Positions 52,879 through 62,195 of a stretch of 64,000 nt of DNA are shown piece after piece. Source of the DNA: Brumimicrobium glaciale (GTDB taxonomy: Bacteria; Bacteroidota; Bacteroidia; Flavobacteriales_D; Crocinitomicaceae). A program made the translations under genes and the position numbers. Each line of letters begins with the position of its first letter. Position 1 is the first letter of the stretch. Under the pieces are notes generated by a model that saw only the letters and a list, made by a program, of their open reading frames with translations, was not told the DNA's origin and ran no database searches. The stretch lies in the NCBI RefSeq assembly GCF_004152935.1, contig NZ_SETE01000005.1, positions 248,001 to 312,000 on the forward strand, read 5' to 3'.

Positions 52879-53871
52879 ATGAATCGATTACTTGCACTTT
52901 TAATTTTGGTTTCTCTAAATTTTTCGGCTTTTGGAAATGATTCAAAAATTTCCTTAGAAGAATATATTGAATCTTGGAAAGGCATTGCAATGAATCAAAT
53001 GTTAACACATGGCATTCCAGCAAGTATTACACTTTCTCAAGGAATTTTAGAAAGTGGTTTTGGAAATTCTTTGCTTGCTGTAAAAGCCAATAATCATTTC
53101 GGTATTAAATGTCATGATTGGACAGGAGCGACATTCTTAAAAGACGATGATAAGAAAAATGAGTGTTTCAGGAAATACAAAGATGCTGCTCAATCTTATG
53201 AAGATCATAGTAAATTCTTAACTTCTCGTTCACGTTATGCTTCACTATTTGAATTAGAAATTACAGATTATAAATCTTGGGCAAAAGGACTAAAAGATGC
53301 TGGATATGCTACAAATCCAAACTATCCAAAAAGATTAATTGATATAATCGAACGTTACGACTTGGATCAGTACGACAATTTAGCAACAAATGACTGGATC
53401 GTTGAAAACAAACCTACAAATGAGAACCCAGTTAGAGAAATCACTATTCCATCAGGTTCAGAAGTAAAAACAGTTCAAAATAAAAGACACAAGAAAAACA
53501 ATAAGTCAGCAAAAAATATTCAAAAAGCACAGCGAAAAGTTTACATTAATGCTAATCGCACTAAATACGTTATCGCTGGAAAACATGACACATTCTATCG
53601 AATTTCAAAAGAATTTGGCTACAGTTTACACCAAATGAACCGCTGGAATGATTTCCTACCAAATAAAGATGTATTGTCTGAAGGAGATAAGATTTACATA
53701 ATGCGTAAGCGCAAAAGAGTAGATTCAGACATCGTTCAACAAGAAGTTAATGAGAACAAAAAACTCTGGGAGATTTCTCAAGAACATGGAGTGCAATTAA
53801 AGTCACTTTTGGAAATAAGAACTCAAAGCCCTTCTAATATGGCGATGACAAAAGATGGAGAAATAAATTAA
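52879..53871 (+). CDS. Exported glucosaminidase with LysM repeats
   Basis: A 330-residue protein with a signal peptide (MNRLLALLILVSLNFSAFG). The ATG at 52879 is preferred: the longer frame from 52837 adds 14 residues before the signal. Residues about 25-165 form a glucosaminidase domain (GIPASITLSQGILESGFGNSLLAVKANNHFGIKC, given as adjacent blocks) with the catalytic Glu in LESGFG. A Lys-rich linker and two LysM domains follow (KYVIAGKHDTFYRISKEFGYSLHQM and KKLWEISQEHGVQLKSLLEI). It likely trims peptidoglycan. Confidence 0.9.
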   Translation: MNRLLALLILVSLNFSAFGNDSKISLEEYIESWKGIAMNQMLTHGIPASITLSQGILESGFGNSLLAVKANNHFGIKCHDWTGATFLKDDDKKNECFRKYKDAAQSYEDHSKFLTSRSRYASLFELEITDYKSWAKGLKDAGYATNPNYPKRLIDIIERYDLDQYDNLATNDWIVENKPTNENPVREITIPSGSEVKTVQNKRHKKNNKSAKNIQKAQRKVYINANRTKYVIAGKHDTFYRISKEFGYSLHQMNRWNDFLPNKDVLSEGDKIYIMRKRKRVDSDIVQQEVNENKKLWEISQEHGVQLKSLLEIRTQSPSNMAMTKDGEIN

Positions 53872-53936
53872 TTCTATTCTTTCTGAAAGACATAGTTTTA
53901 TAAATCGAAAATATTCTTATTTTAGTAGACTGTCAT

Positions 53937-53965
53937 TAACTTGATGGTCTTTTTATTTTTATTAA
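53937..53965 (+). terminator. Probable terminator of the glucosaminidase gene
   Basis: AGACTGTCA and TGATGGTCT pair with two G-U pairs around a short loop, followed by TTTTATTTTTATT. It is 66 bases after the stop. Confidence 0.55.
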
Positions 53966-54037
53966 TTAAAACAAATGTTGCTTTTTTTAGTGACTAAAAA
54001 ATACTAGATTCGTTATGAACGTTTAAACCAGATTCCT

Positions 54038-55570
54038 ATGAAACCAAGCAATGAATTATTTCATTTAATAAAGTCCCTCACCAAATCTGAAAAACGCTTT
54101 TTCAAACTTTCTTCATCTATACAAGCTGGAGAAAAAAATTATTTCAAATTATTTGATTTCATAGATAGTCAATCAATTTACGACGAACTAAAACTTAAAG
54201 AATATTTTAAAAAAGAACGTTTTATAAATCACCTTCCTTCTGAGAAGAATCACTTGTATAAATTGATTTTAAAAAGCTTACGTCAATTTTATGGCGAACA
54301 ATCTGCTTCTAACATTTTAAAACAAGAGATTAAAAATATTGAGATTCTTTACAATAAAGCTTTACATAAAGAGGCTATAAAATTTCTTAAACGTGCTAAA
54401 AAGCTTGCTACAGAGCATGAAGAGTTTTACTTTTCTATTGAATTAATATCATGGGAAAAAGTACTTACAGAAGAATCTTACGAATCGGGTGATTTCGATG
54501 TAGACTTAAACAACATCATTAAAGAAGAAAGTGAGGTTATTGATAAACTAAGAAACTTAGCTGAATACCATATTCTTTATTCCAGAATCAATGCTTTGTT
54601 TAGAAGTGATGGATTTACCAAAAATGAAGACGAAAGAAGAACAGTAAACGAAATTGAAAATCATCATTTAATAAAAGGAAAGAATACGGCACTCTCTAAA
54701 AGAGCAACTTCGATTTGTTATTACATTCAAGGCCTTTGTGCTGCAACGAATAGAAATTTTGAGTTGAGCTACACAAAATTCAATCGGGTGCGAAACATTC
54801 TAGATGATAACCCGAAAATTAAAATTGATTTAGGACAACGTTATGTTTTGACCCTATTTCATTTAATGCAAAGCTATGTCAATGAAAATGACTTTGCCAT
54901 GGCGCAAGAGATGATTGATCAGATAAAAAACCTAAAAGGTAAAAAGGGATTCAATTCATTACATCTTACAATTCGTATCAACAATATTTTGCTCTCAGAT
55001 CAAATGAACCTTTACAATAAACAAGGAGAATTTGAAAAATCATTAGAAGTATTTGAAAGCAGTTATCATCAAAATGAAGAATTGATTGAAAGATCAAGTA
55101 AAGAACAAAAAATTAAATTCTATTTTAGTGCTGCATATACCTTATTTGCAATGTCTGACTTTAAGAATGCATTGCAATTTTTAAATCTTATCCTCAATGA
55201 TAACGAACAGCAATTGAGACAGGATATCTATAGTTTTGCTCGTATACTTAACCTATTGTTACATTTTGAGTTGGCCAACTATGACTATTTAGAATACTCT
55301 TCTAATTCAGCTATTCGTTACTTAAACAAGACGAAAAGAGATCATCAGATTGAGAAAGTATTTATTAAGCAAATTAAAAAGATTGCCAAAACTGTCACGC
55401 AAATTGAAACTATTCCAATTTATAAGGACACATTAAAGCAAATTAATTTGCTCCTAGAAAATGAGAATGAGAATGTAATTCTTGATTATATTGATGTTGT
55501 CGCTTGGCTAAAGTCAAAAATAAACGGTGAAGAGTTTTTAGAAATGGTGAAAAAAGGTACTAAAACTTAA
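54038..55570 (+). CDS. Conserved hypothetical helical-repeat protein
   Basis: A 510-residue soluble protein, almost entirely helical, with no signal peptide. The amino terminus is distinctive (NELFHLIKSLTKSEKRFFKLSSSIQAGEKNYFKLFDFID), with basic and aromatic clusters. The centre has TPR-like periodicity (KALHKEAIKFLKRAKKLATEHEEFYFSIELISWEKVL; LFAMSDFKNALQFLNLIL). I recall similar unnamed proteins in Bacteroidota, but no function. Its end overlaps the convergent barrel gene by 11 bases. Confidence 0.7.
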   Translation: MKPSNELFHLIKSLTKSEKRFFKLSSSIQAGEKNYFKLFDFIDSQSIYDELKLKEYFKKERFINHLPSEKNHLYKLILKSLRQFYGEQSASNILKQEIKNIEILYNKALHKEAIKFLKRAKKLATEHEEFYFSIELISWEKVLTEESYESGDFDVDLNNIIKEESEVIDKLRNLAEYHILYSRINALFRSDGFTKNEDERRTVNEIENHHLIKGKNTALSKRATSICYYIQGLCAATNRNFELSYTKFNRVRNILDDNPKIKIDLGQRYVLTLFHLMQSYVNENDFAMAQEMIDQIKNLKGKKGFNSLHLTIRINNILLSDQMNLYNKQGEFEKSLEVFESSYHQNEELIERSSKEQKIKFYFSAAYTLFAMSDFKNALQFLNLILNDNEQQLRQDIYSFARILNLLLHFELANYDYLEYSSNSAIRYLNKTKRDHQIEKVFIKQIKKIAKTVTQIETIPIYKDTLKQINLLLENENENVILDYIDVVAWLKSKINGEEFLEMVKKGTKT

Positions 55571-57053
55571 GTCGACCAGTCAACACAACATTGTGCATAT
55601 TGGTTTTAAATTCTGTTCTGTTTTCAATTTTCGTTGGATCAAAAGCATAATATTCACTTGTAATTTGAAGTAACCTATAACTTAAATCGATGGAGAAGTT
55701 TTTATTATCCCAGCCAATTCCACCTGAATAAGTCATGTTAGGAGAAGATACATTACCTAAATCCTTATCAAAAGGTTGAGGAAGAATTCCTATTCCACCA
55801 CGTAAAAACACATCTGTATAAACCATATATTCCATACCAATTCTTGTATTAAGAACAGTACGGTATTGATATTCAACCTCCTCATTCTCGTATTGAAAGC
55901 TATAAACATTGCTATAGTTTGAACTCGTATTCGAAGGTCTTAATCTTCCCCCTGGTAGACGTGACATTTCTAAATCAACATTAATAGCGCCACGCATTCC
56001 TAAAATATAAGCAAACGAACCTCTCAGTTTCATTGGAGTTTTTATGCGGTATTCAAATCTACCTGTCGGTATAAGTTCAGACGAAACAACTTCAGTTCCG
56101 TAATCATGTTCAGCAGTCATGTTAGCAGTCCATTCATCTTCTAGGCTAATAACAGTTGGAGATTCAAATGCTAAACCAATACGAAATTGCTCTGACGGAA
56201 GAAAAAGAACACCTAATTTCAAGTTAAATCCTGTCCCTCGGGTTATTTGCTCGTATGAATAATCAAAAGATCTTAAAGTTACCCCTACAGTATCTAAAAG
56301 TCTTTCGTTGTGGTTATAACTCTCATCATATTTCACTCTTCTAATTCCTAAACTAGCTCCATAATAAAACCTATTCATATAGTTTTCTGAATAACCAAAA
56401 TGGAACTCTCCCATTCCACCGTCTGTGTTAATTTCACGGCTATGGTACATATCTCCTGAAGTTAATTCTGAAATGTATTGAAAGTTAGATTCATCATAAT
56501 TTAAAGCAAAAACTTCATAAGCCAAGGCTGTAGAGAATGGACGGTCACTATTGATATACTCAGGATCAATCCCAAAGCCAGAATTAGCAAAAACATCTAA
56601 TAAAAAATAATAGTTTTGACCTTCATATCTTATTGAATTGCTAAAGTTTTTAAGTCGTGTATAACCAACAGTAAATTGGCTGTATTTCCTTCCCGAATTA
56701 GTAGCACTTAAATCTGTTGTGAATACCGCTCCTCCACTACTAAGTGTAAAGTTATTATCACGTGAATTAGTGGTTTGTCCATTATACGTCGCTTCATTCG
56801 TAATTGAAGTGTTGTTGAAACTAAAAGACATATTAGAAGATGAAAACCTTCCCATTCCAGCAGGATTAATTTGAATAGCACTAAAATCTGCACCTAATGC
56901 ACCAAAAGAACCGGCCATCGCTTCAAATCGAGCAGATCCAAAAACATCTGTAGTACTGTACCGCAAAACATCGTTTTCATTCTGGGCAATCAATTCAGAT
57001 TTTAAAAATAAACCCAATACAAATACAGCTGAAACACTTATGATTTTCTTCAT
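55560..57053 (-). CDS. OmpP1/FadL-type outer-membrane transport protein
   Basis: A 497-residue exported barrel with a signal peptide ending near LIAQ. The mature start has the FadL-like plug pattern (DVFGSARFEAMAGSFGALGADFSAIQINPAGMGRFSSSNMSFSFN, seen as successive blocks), especially the NPAG motif. The rest is a series of long strands with terminal NMHNVVLTGRLKF. FadL-type proteins admit hydrophobic molecules; the substrate is unknown. It is downstream of the low-complexity lipoprotein gene by 27 bases, and the two probably form an operon. Confidence 0.88.
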   Translation of the reverse strand: MKKIISVSAVFVLGLFLKSELIAQNENDVLRYSTTDVFGSARFEAMAGSFGALGADFSAIQINPAGMGRFSSSNMSFSFNNTSITNEATYNGQTTNSRDNNFTLSSGGAVFTTDLSATNSGRKYSQFTVGYTRLKNFSNSIRYEGQNYYFLLDVFANSGFGIDPEYINSDRPFSTALAYEVFALNYDESNFQYISELTSGDMYHSREINTDGGMGEFHFGYSENYMNRFYYGASLGIRRVKYDESYNHNERLLDTVGVTLRSFDYSYEQITRGTGFNLKLGVLFLPSEQFRIGLAFESPTVISLEDEWTANMTAEHDYGTEVVSSELIPTGRFEYRIKTPMKLRGSFAYILGMRGAINVDLEMSRLPGGRLRPSNTSSNYSNVYSFQYENEEVEYQYRTVLNTRIGMEYMVYTDVFLRGGIGILPQPFDKDLGNVSSPNMTYSGGIGWDNKNFSIDLSYRLLQITSEYYAFDPTKIENRTEFKTNMHNVVLTGRLKF

Positions 57054-57080
57054 ATCTAAAAACAGTCTTGTCGTTTAATT

Positions 57081-58169
57081 TTATCTTCTTCTTGAAGGTG
57101 ATGATGGCGCTGAATTTCTACTTGAACTACCTGAGCTAGGTCTAGTAGAAACTCCTCTCCCACTTGGCTGAGTTGTTTGAATACGAGGAGAAGAAGTTGT
57201 AGTTCTTGTAGCACGAGGAGTTGAAGTCCCAGTAGGTCTAGAATTCCCAACATTTCTATTGAACTGAGTATTTACACCTGTTCGTGTAGGCTTTTGAGCC
57301 ACTCCAGAATTTCTAGCAGAAGAATTAGGGGTATAAGAATTATTAACCACTCTATTTTGTAAAGTTGTTCTACCTATATCTCTATTAACGTTCGTTCTGA
57401 CTCCTTGATTCGTAGAAACACCAATATTACCAGCTTTTCTGCTGCTATAATCTGTTCCATTTGCGCTTCTTTTCTGCACTTCTTTTCTTGCCATTCCTAA
57501 ATTCTGATTCGTTGGAGTGTAAGATTTAGAAGTATAAACATTCATGTTAGATTTTGGCTTAGAGTAATAACTTGATCGATTTGAAGATGAAGCCAAAGGT
57601 CTTCTTTGTCCATAAAATGAATTTCCGCTAGAAGTAGGGTATCCTGGAATCATGTCTCCATAATATCCATTTCCATAGTAACCGTTTGGATAATAAGACC
57701 CTTGATATCCTGGATGTCCGTATCCATATCCGTATCCATAATTATAATATCCACCGTTGTGATATGGACTGTATCCGAAACCATAACCAAACGGAGAATA
57801 TCCATACTGATAACTGCTTCCGAAACCAATTCCTGAATTAAAGCCTTGGTAAGCATAATGATGTTGAGGATAAAAGCTCATTCCATTATAACCGTAATAG
57901 CCATAAGGATTGTATGCTGTCATAATCATTAAAGTATTCATGCGAACACGTTCATTTACACGGGGGTCTTTGTATTCTTGTTCAAAAGCTCCTTTTTGCC
58001 TTGCTTTGAACGCATTAAAAGATGTAATATCGTTCTCATCCTCTTCTAGGTTAAGTTCTGTAGGTGTTTGCATATAAACATCGTTTTCAGAAATGTAACC
58101 GTAATTTGAACAAGAAGATAATAAAGCACTTGCTCCGAGTAGAATAAATATTTTAATTGTCGTTTCCAT
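57081..58169 (-). CDS. Low-complexity lipoprotein rich in Gly/Tyr, then Ser/Thr/Arg
   Basis: A 362-residue lipoprotein. The ATG at 58169 gives METTIKIFILLGASALLSSCSN with the lipobox Cys at 20; the longer frame adds 17 residues that bury the signal. Residues about 90-190 are a Tyr/Gly/Pro-rich array (YGYYGYNG, YGYGYGHPGYQG). The last 160 residues are Asn/Ser/Thr/Arg-rich and end SSSRNSAPSSPSRRR, without acidic residues. No known domain. Such composition suggests an extended, possibly adhesive or structural surface segment. Gene order lipoprotein-FadL-like beside proS is, from memory, seen in other Flavobacteriia. Confidence 0.78.
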   Translation of the reverse strand: METTIKIFILLGASALLSSCSNYGYISENDVYMQTPTELNLEEDENDITSFNAFKARQKGAFEQEYKDPRVNERVRMNTLMIMTAYNPYGYYGYNGMSFYPQHHYAYQGFNSGIGFGSSYQYGYSPFGYGFGYSPYHNGGYYNYGYGYGYGHPGYQGSYYPNGYYGNGYYGDMIPGYPTSSGNSFYGQRRPLASSSNRSSYYSKPKSNMNVYTSKSYTPTNQNLGMARKEVQKRSANGTDYSSRKAGNIGVSTNQGVRTNVNRDIGRTTLQNRVVNNSYTPNSSARNSGVAQKPTRTGVNTQFNRNVGNSRPTGTSTPRATRTTTSSPRIQTTQPSGRGVSTRPSSGSSSRNSAPSSPSRRR

Positions 58170-58230
58170 AATATAAGGTTCTATTTGATTAAACTTACAA
58201 CTTATTTGAAGGATTTCCAAATTGAGTTCT

Positions 58231-58238
58231 TACTTTTG
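58231..58238 (+). promoter_or_regulatory. Possible -7 element ahead of proS
   Basis: TACTTTTG matches TAnnTTTG, 72 bases before the proS ATG; a TTTG lies 22 bases further upstream, slightly longer than the usual spacing. Confidence 0.4.
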
Positions 58239-58310
58239 TAAATCTTAAACGTATTTACAGTAAATAACGTTTAAATATTAAGAATAATTTAACAAAAACT
58301 GTTCCACAAA

Positions 58311-59780
58311 ATGGCAAAGTACACAAAAAGGTCTGAGGATTATTCCAAATGGTATAATGAAGTTATTGAAAGAGCTGGATTAGCTGAGCACTCAGATGTT
58401 CGCGGATGTATGGTAATTAAACCTTATGGTTACGCAATATGGGAGAATATGAAGAGTGTTTTGGATGCAAAGTTTAAAGAAACGGGTCATTCCAATGCTT
58501 ATTTCCCCTTATTCATTCCTAAGTCTTATTTGAGTAAAGAAGCCCAACATGTGGAAGGTTTTGCTAAAGAATGTGCGGTGGTAACACATTACCGTTTAAA
58601 AACCAGCGAAAGTGGAGAATTAATCGTTGATCCTGATGCAAAATTAGAAGAGGAGCTTATTGTTCGTCCTACATCAGAAACTATTATTTGGAACTCATTC
58701 AAAAACTGGATTCAATCCTACCGTGATTTACCTTTGAAAATTAATCAATGGGCAAATGTTGTACGTTGGGAAATGAGAACACGTTTATTCCTAAGAACTA
58801 CAGAATTTCTTTGGCAGGAAGGACATACTGCTCACAGTACAAAAGAAGAAGCCATTGAAGAAGCAGAACAAATGCTTAATGTATATGCTGACTTTGTAGA
58901 AGAATACATGGGAATGCCAGTTGTTAAGGGAATAAAAACTGCGGCAGAGCGATTTGCTGGAGCAGACGAAACTTACTGCATTGAGGCAATGATGCAAGAT
59001 GGAAAAGCACTTCAAGCTGGAACATCACACTTTTTAGGTCAGAACTTTGCGAAAGCTTTTGACGTAAAATACGCAGATAAAGAAGGGAAACTAGAACATG
59101 TTTGGGCAACTTCATGGGGAGTTTCGACACGTTTAATTGGTGGATTAATCATGACTCATTCAGATGATGAAGGATTGGTTTTACCTCCAAAACTAGCGCC
59201 TATTCAAGTAGCTATAATTCCAATTTATAAAACAGCAGAACAATTAGAAGCAATTTCTGAGAAGGTAGCTGTTTTAAAATCTGAATTGATTAAAAAAGGG
59301 ATTTCTGTAACATTTGATGATGATGACAACAGACGACCAGGGTGGAAATTTGCAGAATATGAAGCAAAAGGAGTTCCTGTTCGTGTAGCAATTGGTCCAA
59401 GAGATTTAGAAAACAATAAAGCGGAAGTAGCAAGAAGAGATACCAAAACAAAAGAAGTTGTTGAATGGGACGGTATTTCAACTTATATTGTTGACTTGTT
59501 AGATGAAATTCAAGACAATCTATTAAATAAAGCGAAAGAATTCCGAACAGAGAACACAACACCTGTTGAATCTTATGAAGAATTTAAAAAGGTTTTAGAA
59601 GAAAAAGGAGGATTTATTTCAGCACATTGGGACGGAACATCTGAAACAGAAAATAAGATTAAGGAGGAAACAAAAGCGACTATTAGGTGTATACCTTTAG
59701 ATGCAAAAGAAGAAGCTGGAAAATGTATTTACTCAGGTAATCCATCAACGAAGAGAGTCTTGTTTGCAAAAGCATATTAA
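58311..59780 (+). CDS. proS: Prolyl-tRNA synthetase (archaeal/eukaryotic-like type 3)
   Basis: A 489-residue class II synthetase. Motif 2 ([24 protein letters not shown]), the [28 protein letters not shown]-like block and motif 3 ([20 protein letters not shown]) are intact, followed by an anticodon-binding domain. It lacks the insertion editing domain of typical bacterial ProRS and has the short form seen in archaea, eukaryotes and many Bacteroidota. The C-terminal part keeps one Cys ([20 protein letters not shown]), so a Cys4 zinc site is not formed. Confidence 0.95.
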   Translation: MAKYTKRSEDYSKWYNEVIERAGLAEHSDVRGCMVIKPYGYAIWENMKSVLDAKFKETGHSNAYFPLFIPKSYLSKEAQHVEGFAKECAVVTHYRLKTSESGELIVDPDAKLEEELIVRPTSETIIWNSFKNWIQSYRDLPLKINQWANVVRWEMRTRLFLRTTEFLWQEGHTAHSTKEEAIEEAEQMLNVYADFVEEYMGMPVVKGIKTAAERFAGADETYCIEAMMQDGKALQAGTSHFLGQNFAKAFDVKYADKEGKLEHVWATSWGVSTRLIGGLIMTHSDDEGLVLPPKLAPIQVAIIPIYKTAEQLEAISEKVAVLKSELIKKGISVTFDDDDNRRPGWKFAEYEAKGVPVRVAIGPRDLENNKAEVARRDTKTKEVVEWDGISTYIVDLLDEIQDNLLNKAKEFRTENTTPVESYEEFKKVLEEKGGFISAHWDGTSETENKIKEETKATIRCIPLDAKEEAGKCIYSGNPSTKRVLFAKAY

Positions 59781-59798
59781 CCTATAGTAAGAAAAGAC

Positions 59799-60479
59799 AT
59801 GGAAATTAAAAAACAAGATGTTGTTGAACTATTGAAAGAGCGATCTATACTTAAGCAAGAAGTTTATGCAACTACTCTAGCATGTTATAAAAAGTTCAAA
59901 ACTGTTGTTGAAGAAGAACTAGCATTATTCAGAATTAAGATTCCTGATGAGAGGGTTCGTTTGAAATTCGATTACAACGGCGATTTCGAAACTCATGCAT
60001 ACGTAGGAAGCGATGTATTGGTGTTTAACATGCACACCAACGTATTTACCTTCCCAGCTGATAATTCGATATGGAAGAACTCTTACATTGAAGAAGACAA
60101 ACACCTTGGTTACTTCGGAGTAATTAACATCTACAATTTCTTAGCGGAGTCTTTTCTTCAAAAGAGAATGAATGATGCAGGATATTTAATTGGTCGAATT
60201 TTCATCAACAAAGAAGGTCATTTCATGATTGAAGGAAAAGGAGAGCTTTCTTATTACTTTAGAAATATAAGGTCAAATATCTTTGATGTTGAAACCATGA
60301 AAAATATTTTTGAAGTGGCTGTTAAGCATGCTGCGGAATTCGATTTACATACTCCTCCTTACAATAAAGTGAGTCATGTGAGTGTTCATCAAATAAAAAC
60401 CTTGTCAACAGCTCAAGAATTAAAAACTGGTAAAAGGTTGGGATTCAAGTTTGAAGCAGAACACAATGAAAATAATTAA
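59799..60479 (+). CDS. Conserved hypothetical protein downstream of proS
   Basis: A 226-residue soluble protein without signal or membrane segments. Recognisable stretches include LKFDYNGDFETHAYVGSDVLVFNMHTNVFTF, YFGVINIYNFLAESFLQKRMNDAGYLIGRIFINKEGHFMIEGKGEL (both as successive blocks) and HTPPYNKVSHVSVHQIKTLSTAQEL. The composition is of a mixed alpha/beta globular protein. I do not know its function. It follows proS by 18 bases and is probably co-transcribed. Confidence 0.72.
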   Translation: MEIKKQDVVELLKERSILKQEVYATTLACYKKFKTVVEEELALFRIKIPDERVRLKFDYNGDFETHAYVGSDVLVFNMHTNVFTFPADNSIWKNSYIEEDKHLGYFGVINIYNFLAESFLQKRMNDAGYLIGRIFINKEGHFMIEGKGELSYYFRNIRSNIFDVETMKNIFEVAVKHAAEFDLHTPPYNKVSHVSVHQIKTLSTAQELKTGKRLGFKFEAEHNENN

Positions 60480-60497
60480 TTTTTTATCCAAAAAAGC

Positions 60498-60528
60498 TTT
60501 GTTATAAATTAAAATGCATATATATTTG
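60498..60528 (+). promoter_or_regulatory. Promoter of the tRNA-Glu pair
   Basis: TTTG (60498-60501), 19 bases, TATATTTG (60521-60528): an exact match to the Bacteroidota consensus, 25 bases before the first tRNA. Confidence 0.8.
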
Positions 60529-60553
60529 CACTCCGAAATTTATATCAAATAAC

Positions 60554-60625
60554 GGCCCATTCGTCTAGTGGTTAGGACATCAGGTTTTCATCCTGAAAAC
60601 AGGAGTTCGATTCTCCTATGGGCTA
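60554..60625 (+). tRNA. tRNA-Glu (anticodon UUC), copy 1
   Basis: A 72-base cloverleaf. Acceptor stem GGCCCAT / ATGGGCT with a G-U closing pair and A73; D-arm around TCTAGTGGTTAGGA; anticodon stem TCAGG / CCTGA with loop TTTTCAT (anticodon TTC); T-arm GGAG-TTCGATT-CTCC. CCA is not encoded. Confidence 0.96.
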
Positions 60626-60682
60626 CTAAAGTTATTCTAACGAGAATACTTTCAAGGTTAAAAAAAGTACAAATTAAATTAT

Positions 60683-60754
60683 GGCCCATTCGTCTAGTGG
60701 TTAGGACATCAGGTTTTCATCCTGAAAACAGGAGTTCGATTCTCCTATGGGCTA
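60683..60754 (+). tRNA. tRNA-Glu (anticodon UUC), copy 2
   Basis: Identical in sequence to copy 1 over its full length, 57 bases further downstream. Probably co-transcribed with it from the promoter at 60498 and with rpsT following 29 bases later. Confidence 0.96.
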
Positions 60755-60783
60755 CTTAATAAACATTATAACAACAGTAAATT

Positions 60784-61035
60784 ATGGCGAATCACAAGTC
60801 AGCACTTAAAAGAGTAAGATCAGATAAAGCGAAAACGCTTCGTAATAGATATCAGCATAAAACAACGCGTAATGCGATTCGTGTTTTACGTGGTACAACA
60901 GATAAGGCAGAGGCTGAAAAGCTTTTACCAAACATCTCAAGTATGCTTGATAAATTAGCGAAGAAAAACGTTATTCACAAGAAGAAAGCAGCTAACCTTA
61001 AATCTGGTTTAGCATTGCACATCTCTAGCTTGTAA
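60784..61035 (+). CDS. rpsT: 30S ribosomal protein S20
   Basis: An 83-residue basic, helical protein starting [21 protein letters not shown], the S20 signature, and ending [17 protein letters not shown]. It binds 16S rRNA early in 30S assembly. It lies 29 bases after the second tRNA-Glu, so a tRNA-rpsT transcript is likely. A terminator follows. Confidence 0.96.
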   Translation: MANHKSALKRVRSDKAKTLRNRYQHKTTRNAIRVLRGTTDKAEAEKLLPNISSMLDKLAKKNVIHKKKAANLKSGLALHISSL

Positions 61036-61056
61036 TTGATTAAAATCATTATATTT

Positions 61057-61087
61057 AAGGGAGTCTAATCACTAGGCTCCCTTTTTT
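61057..61087 (+). terminator. Intrinsic terminator of rpsT
   Basis: AAGGGAGTCTA and TAGGCTCCCTT pair (one G-U) around ATCAC, followed by TTTTT. It is 21 bases after the stop. Confidence 0.85.
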
Positions 61088-61141
61088 GCTATGCACTAAC
61101 TTTTTCTACAATTACTGCAGCTATTATCCATAACGAATGCT

Positions 61142-61149
61142 TATCTTTG
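61142..61149 (+). promoter_or_regulatory. Bacteroidota -7 promoter element ahead of hemE
   Basis: TATCTTTG matches TAnnTTTG. It lies between the in-frame ATG at 61137 and the ATG at 61155, so the later ATG is the likely start, on a nearly leaderless mRNA. Confidence 0.55.
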
Positions 61150-61154
61150 TTTCT

Positions 61155-62195
61155 ATGGATTTTAAAAATGACTTACTCTTAAGAGCGGCACGTGGAGAAA
61201 ATATCGAAAGATATCCAGTTTGGCTAATGCGCCAAGCAGGAAGGATTCTTCCTGAGTACAGAGCCGTAAGAAATTCTTTAAGTGGATTTAAAGAATTAGT
61301 AGAAACCCCAGCTTTAGCAGCAGAGGTAACTATTCAGCCAGTAGACCACCTAGATGTGGATGCGGCAATAATCTTTTCAGACATTCTTGTTATCCCCGAA
61401 GCCATGGGATTAGAATACCAACTGATAGAAAAGGTCGGACCTCGTTTCGAAAAAACAATTAAAAGTGAAGCTGACCTTGTTAAACACGGTCAAACAGATT
61501 TTGATGTAGAAGACCGTTTAGGCTATGTAAAAGAAGCCATTGAAATCACCAAAAAAGAATTAAATGGAAGAGTCCCATTAATTGGATTTGCTGGGGCACC
61601 TTGGACAATCTTTTGCTACATGATTGATGGTGGAGGTTCTAAAACATTTTCTGAATCTAGAAAAATGCTTTACCAAAACCCTACTTTGGCACATGAGTTG
61701 CTTAATAGAATCACGGAAGTGACTATTCGTTATTTGAAAATGCAAATTAAAGCAGGTGCCGACCTTGTTCAAGTATTCGATTCTTGGGCAGGTATTTTAG
61801 GAAACAACCAGTACAATGAGTTCGGTTTGAAATACATAAATAAAATTGCAGATGCTATTAATGAAGTACCTGTAACGTTATTTGCAAAAGGAGCTTATGC
61901 TGCACTTCCAAATTTAGCTAATTCAAATTGCAATACTTTAGGACTAGATTGGAATATGAGCGTTGCTGATGTTAGAAAAATTGTAGGTGAAAATAAAACT
62001 TTACAAGGGAATCTTGATCCGTGTGCTTTATATTCTTCACACAGTGAAATCGAGCAGCTAACTAATAATATGTTAGATAGTTTCAAAAGTAAAAGACATA
62101 TTGTAAATTTGGGTCATGGAGTTTATCCAGATATCGATCCTGAAAAGGTTAAAACATTTATTAAAACTGTAAAAAACTATGAAATCAAAAACTAG
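61155..62195 (+). CDS. hemE: Uroporphyrinogen decarboxylase
   Basis: A 346-residue haem-pathway enzyme that removes four carboxyl groups from uroporphyrinogen III. Active-site blocks: [18 protein letters not shown] near residue 20, [14 protein letters not shown] with the catalytic Asp, [28 protein letters not shown] and [13 protein letters not shown]. The start at 61155 follows the promoter; the alternative at 61137 adds six residues. Its last 17 bases overlap the OmpA-family gene. Confidence 0.95.
   Translation: MDFKNDLLLRAARGENIERYPVWLMRQAGRILPEYRAVRNSLSGFKELVETPALAAEVTIQPVDHLDVDAAIIFSDILVIPEAMGLEYQLIEKVGPRFEKTIKSEADLVKHGQTDFDVEDRLGYVKEAIEITKKELNGRVPLIGFAGAPWTIFCYMIDGGGSKTFSESRKMLYQNPTLAHELLNRITEVTIRYLKMQIKAGADLVQVFDSWAGILGNNQYNEFGLKYINKIADAINEVPVTLFAKGAYAALPNLANSNCNTLGLDWNMSVADVRKIVGENKTLQGNLDPCALYSSHSEIEQLTNNMLDSFKSKRHIVNLGHGVYPDIDPEKVKTFIKTVKNYEIKN

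Noticed and set aside
60568-60759. 63-codon frame spanning both tRNA-Glu genes
   Set aside because: The peptide repeats itself because the two tRNA genes are identical. It is an artefact of structural RNA.
61686-61703. TTGGCACATGAGTTGCTT, a textbook sigma-54 promoter match
   Set aside because: It lies deep inside hemE on the coding strand and encodes conserved residues (LAHELL). No gene start is nearby on this strand, so it is more likely coincidence.
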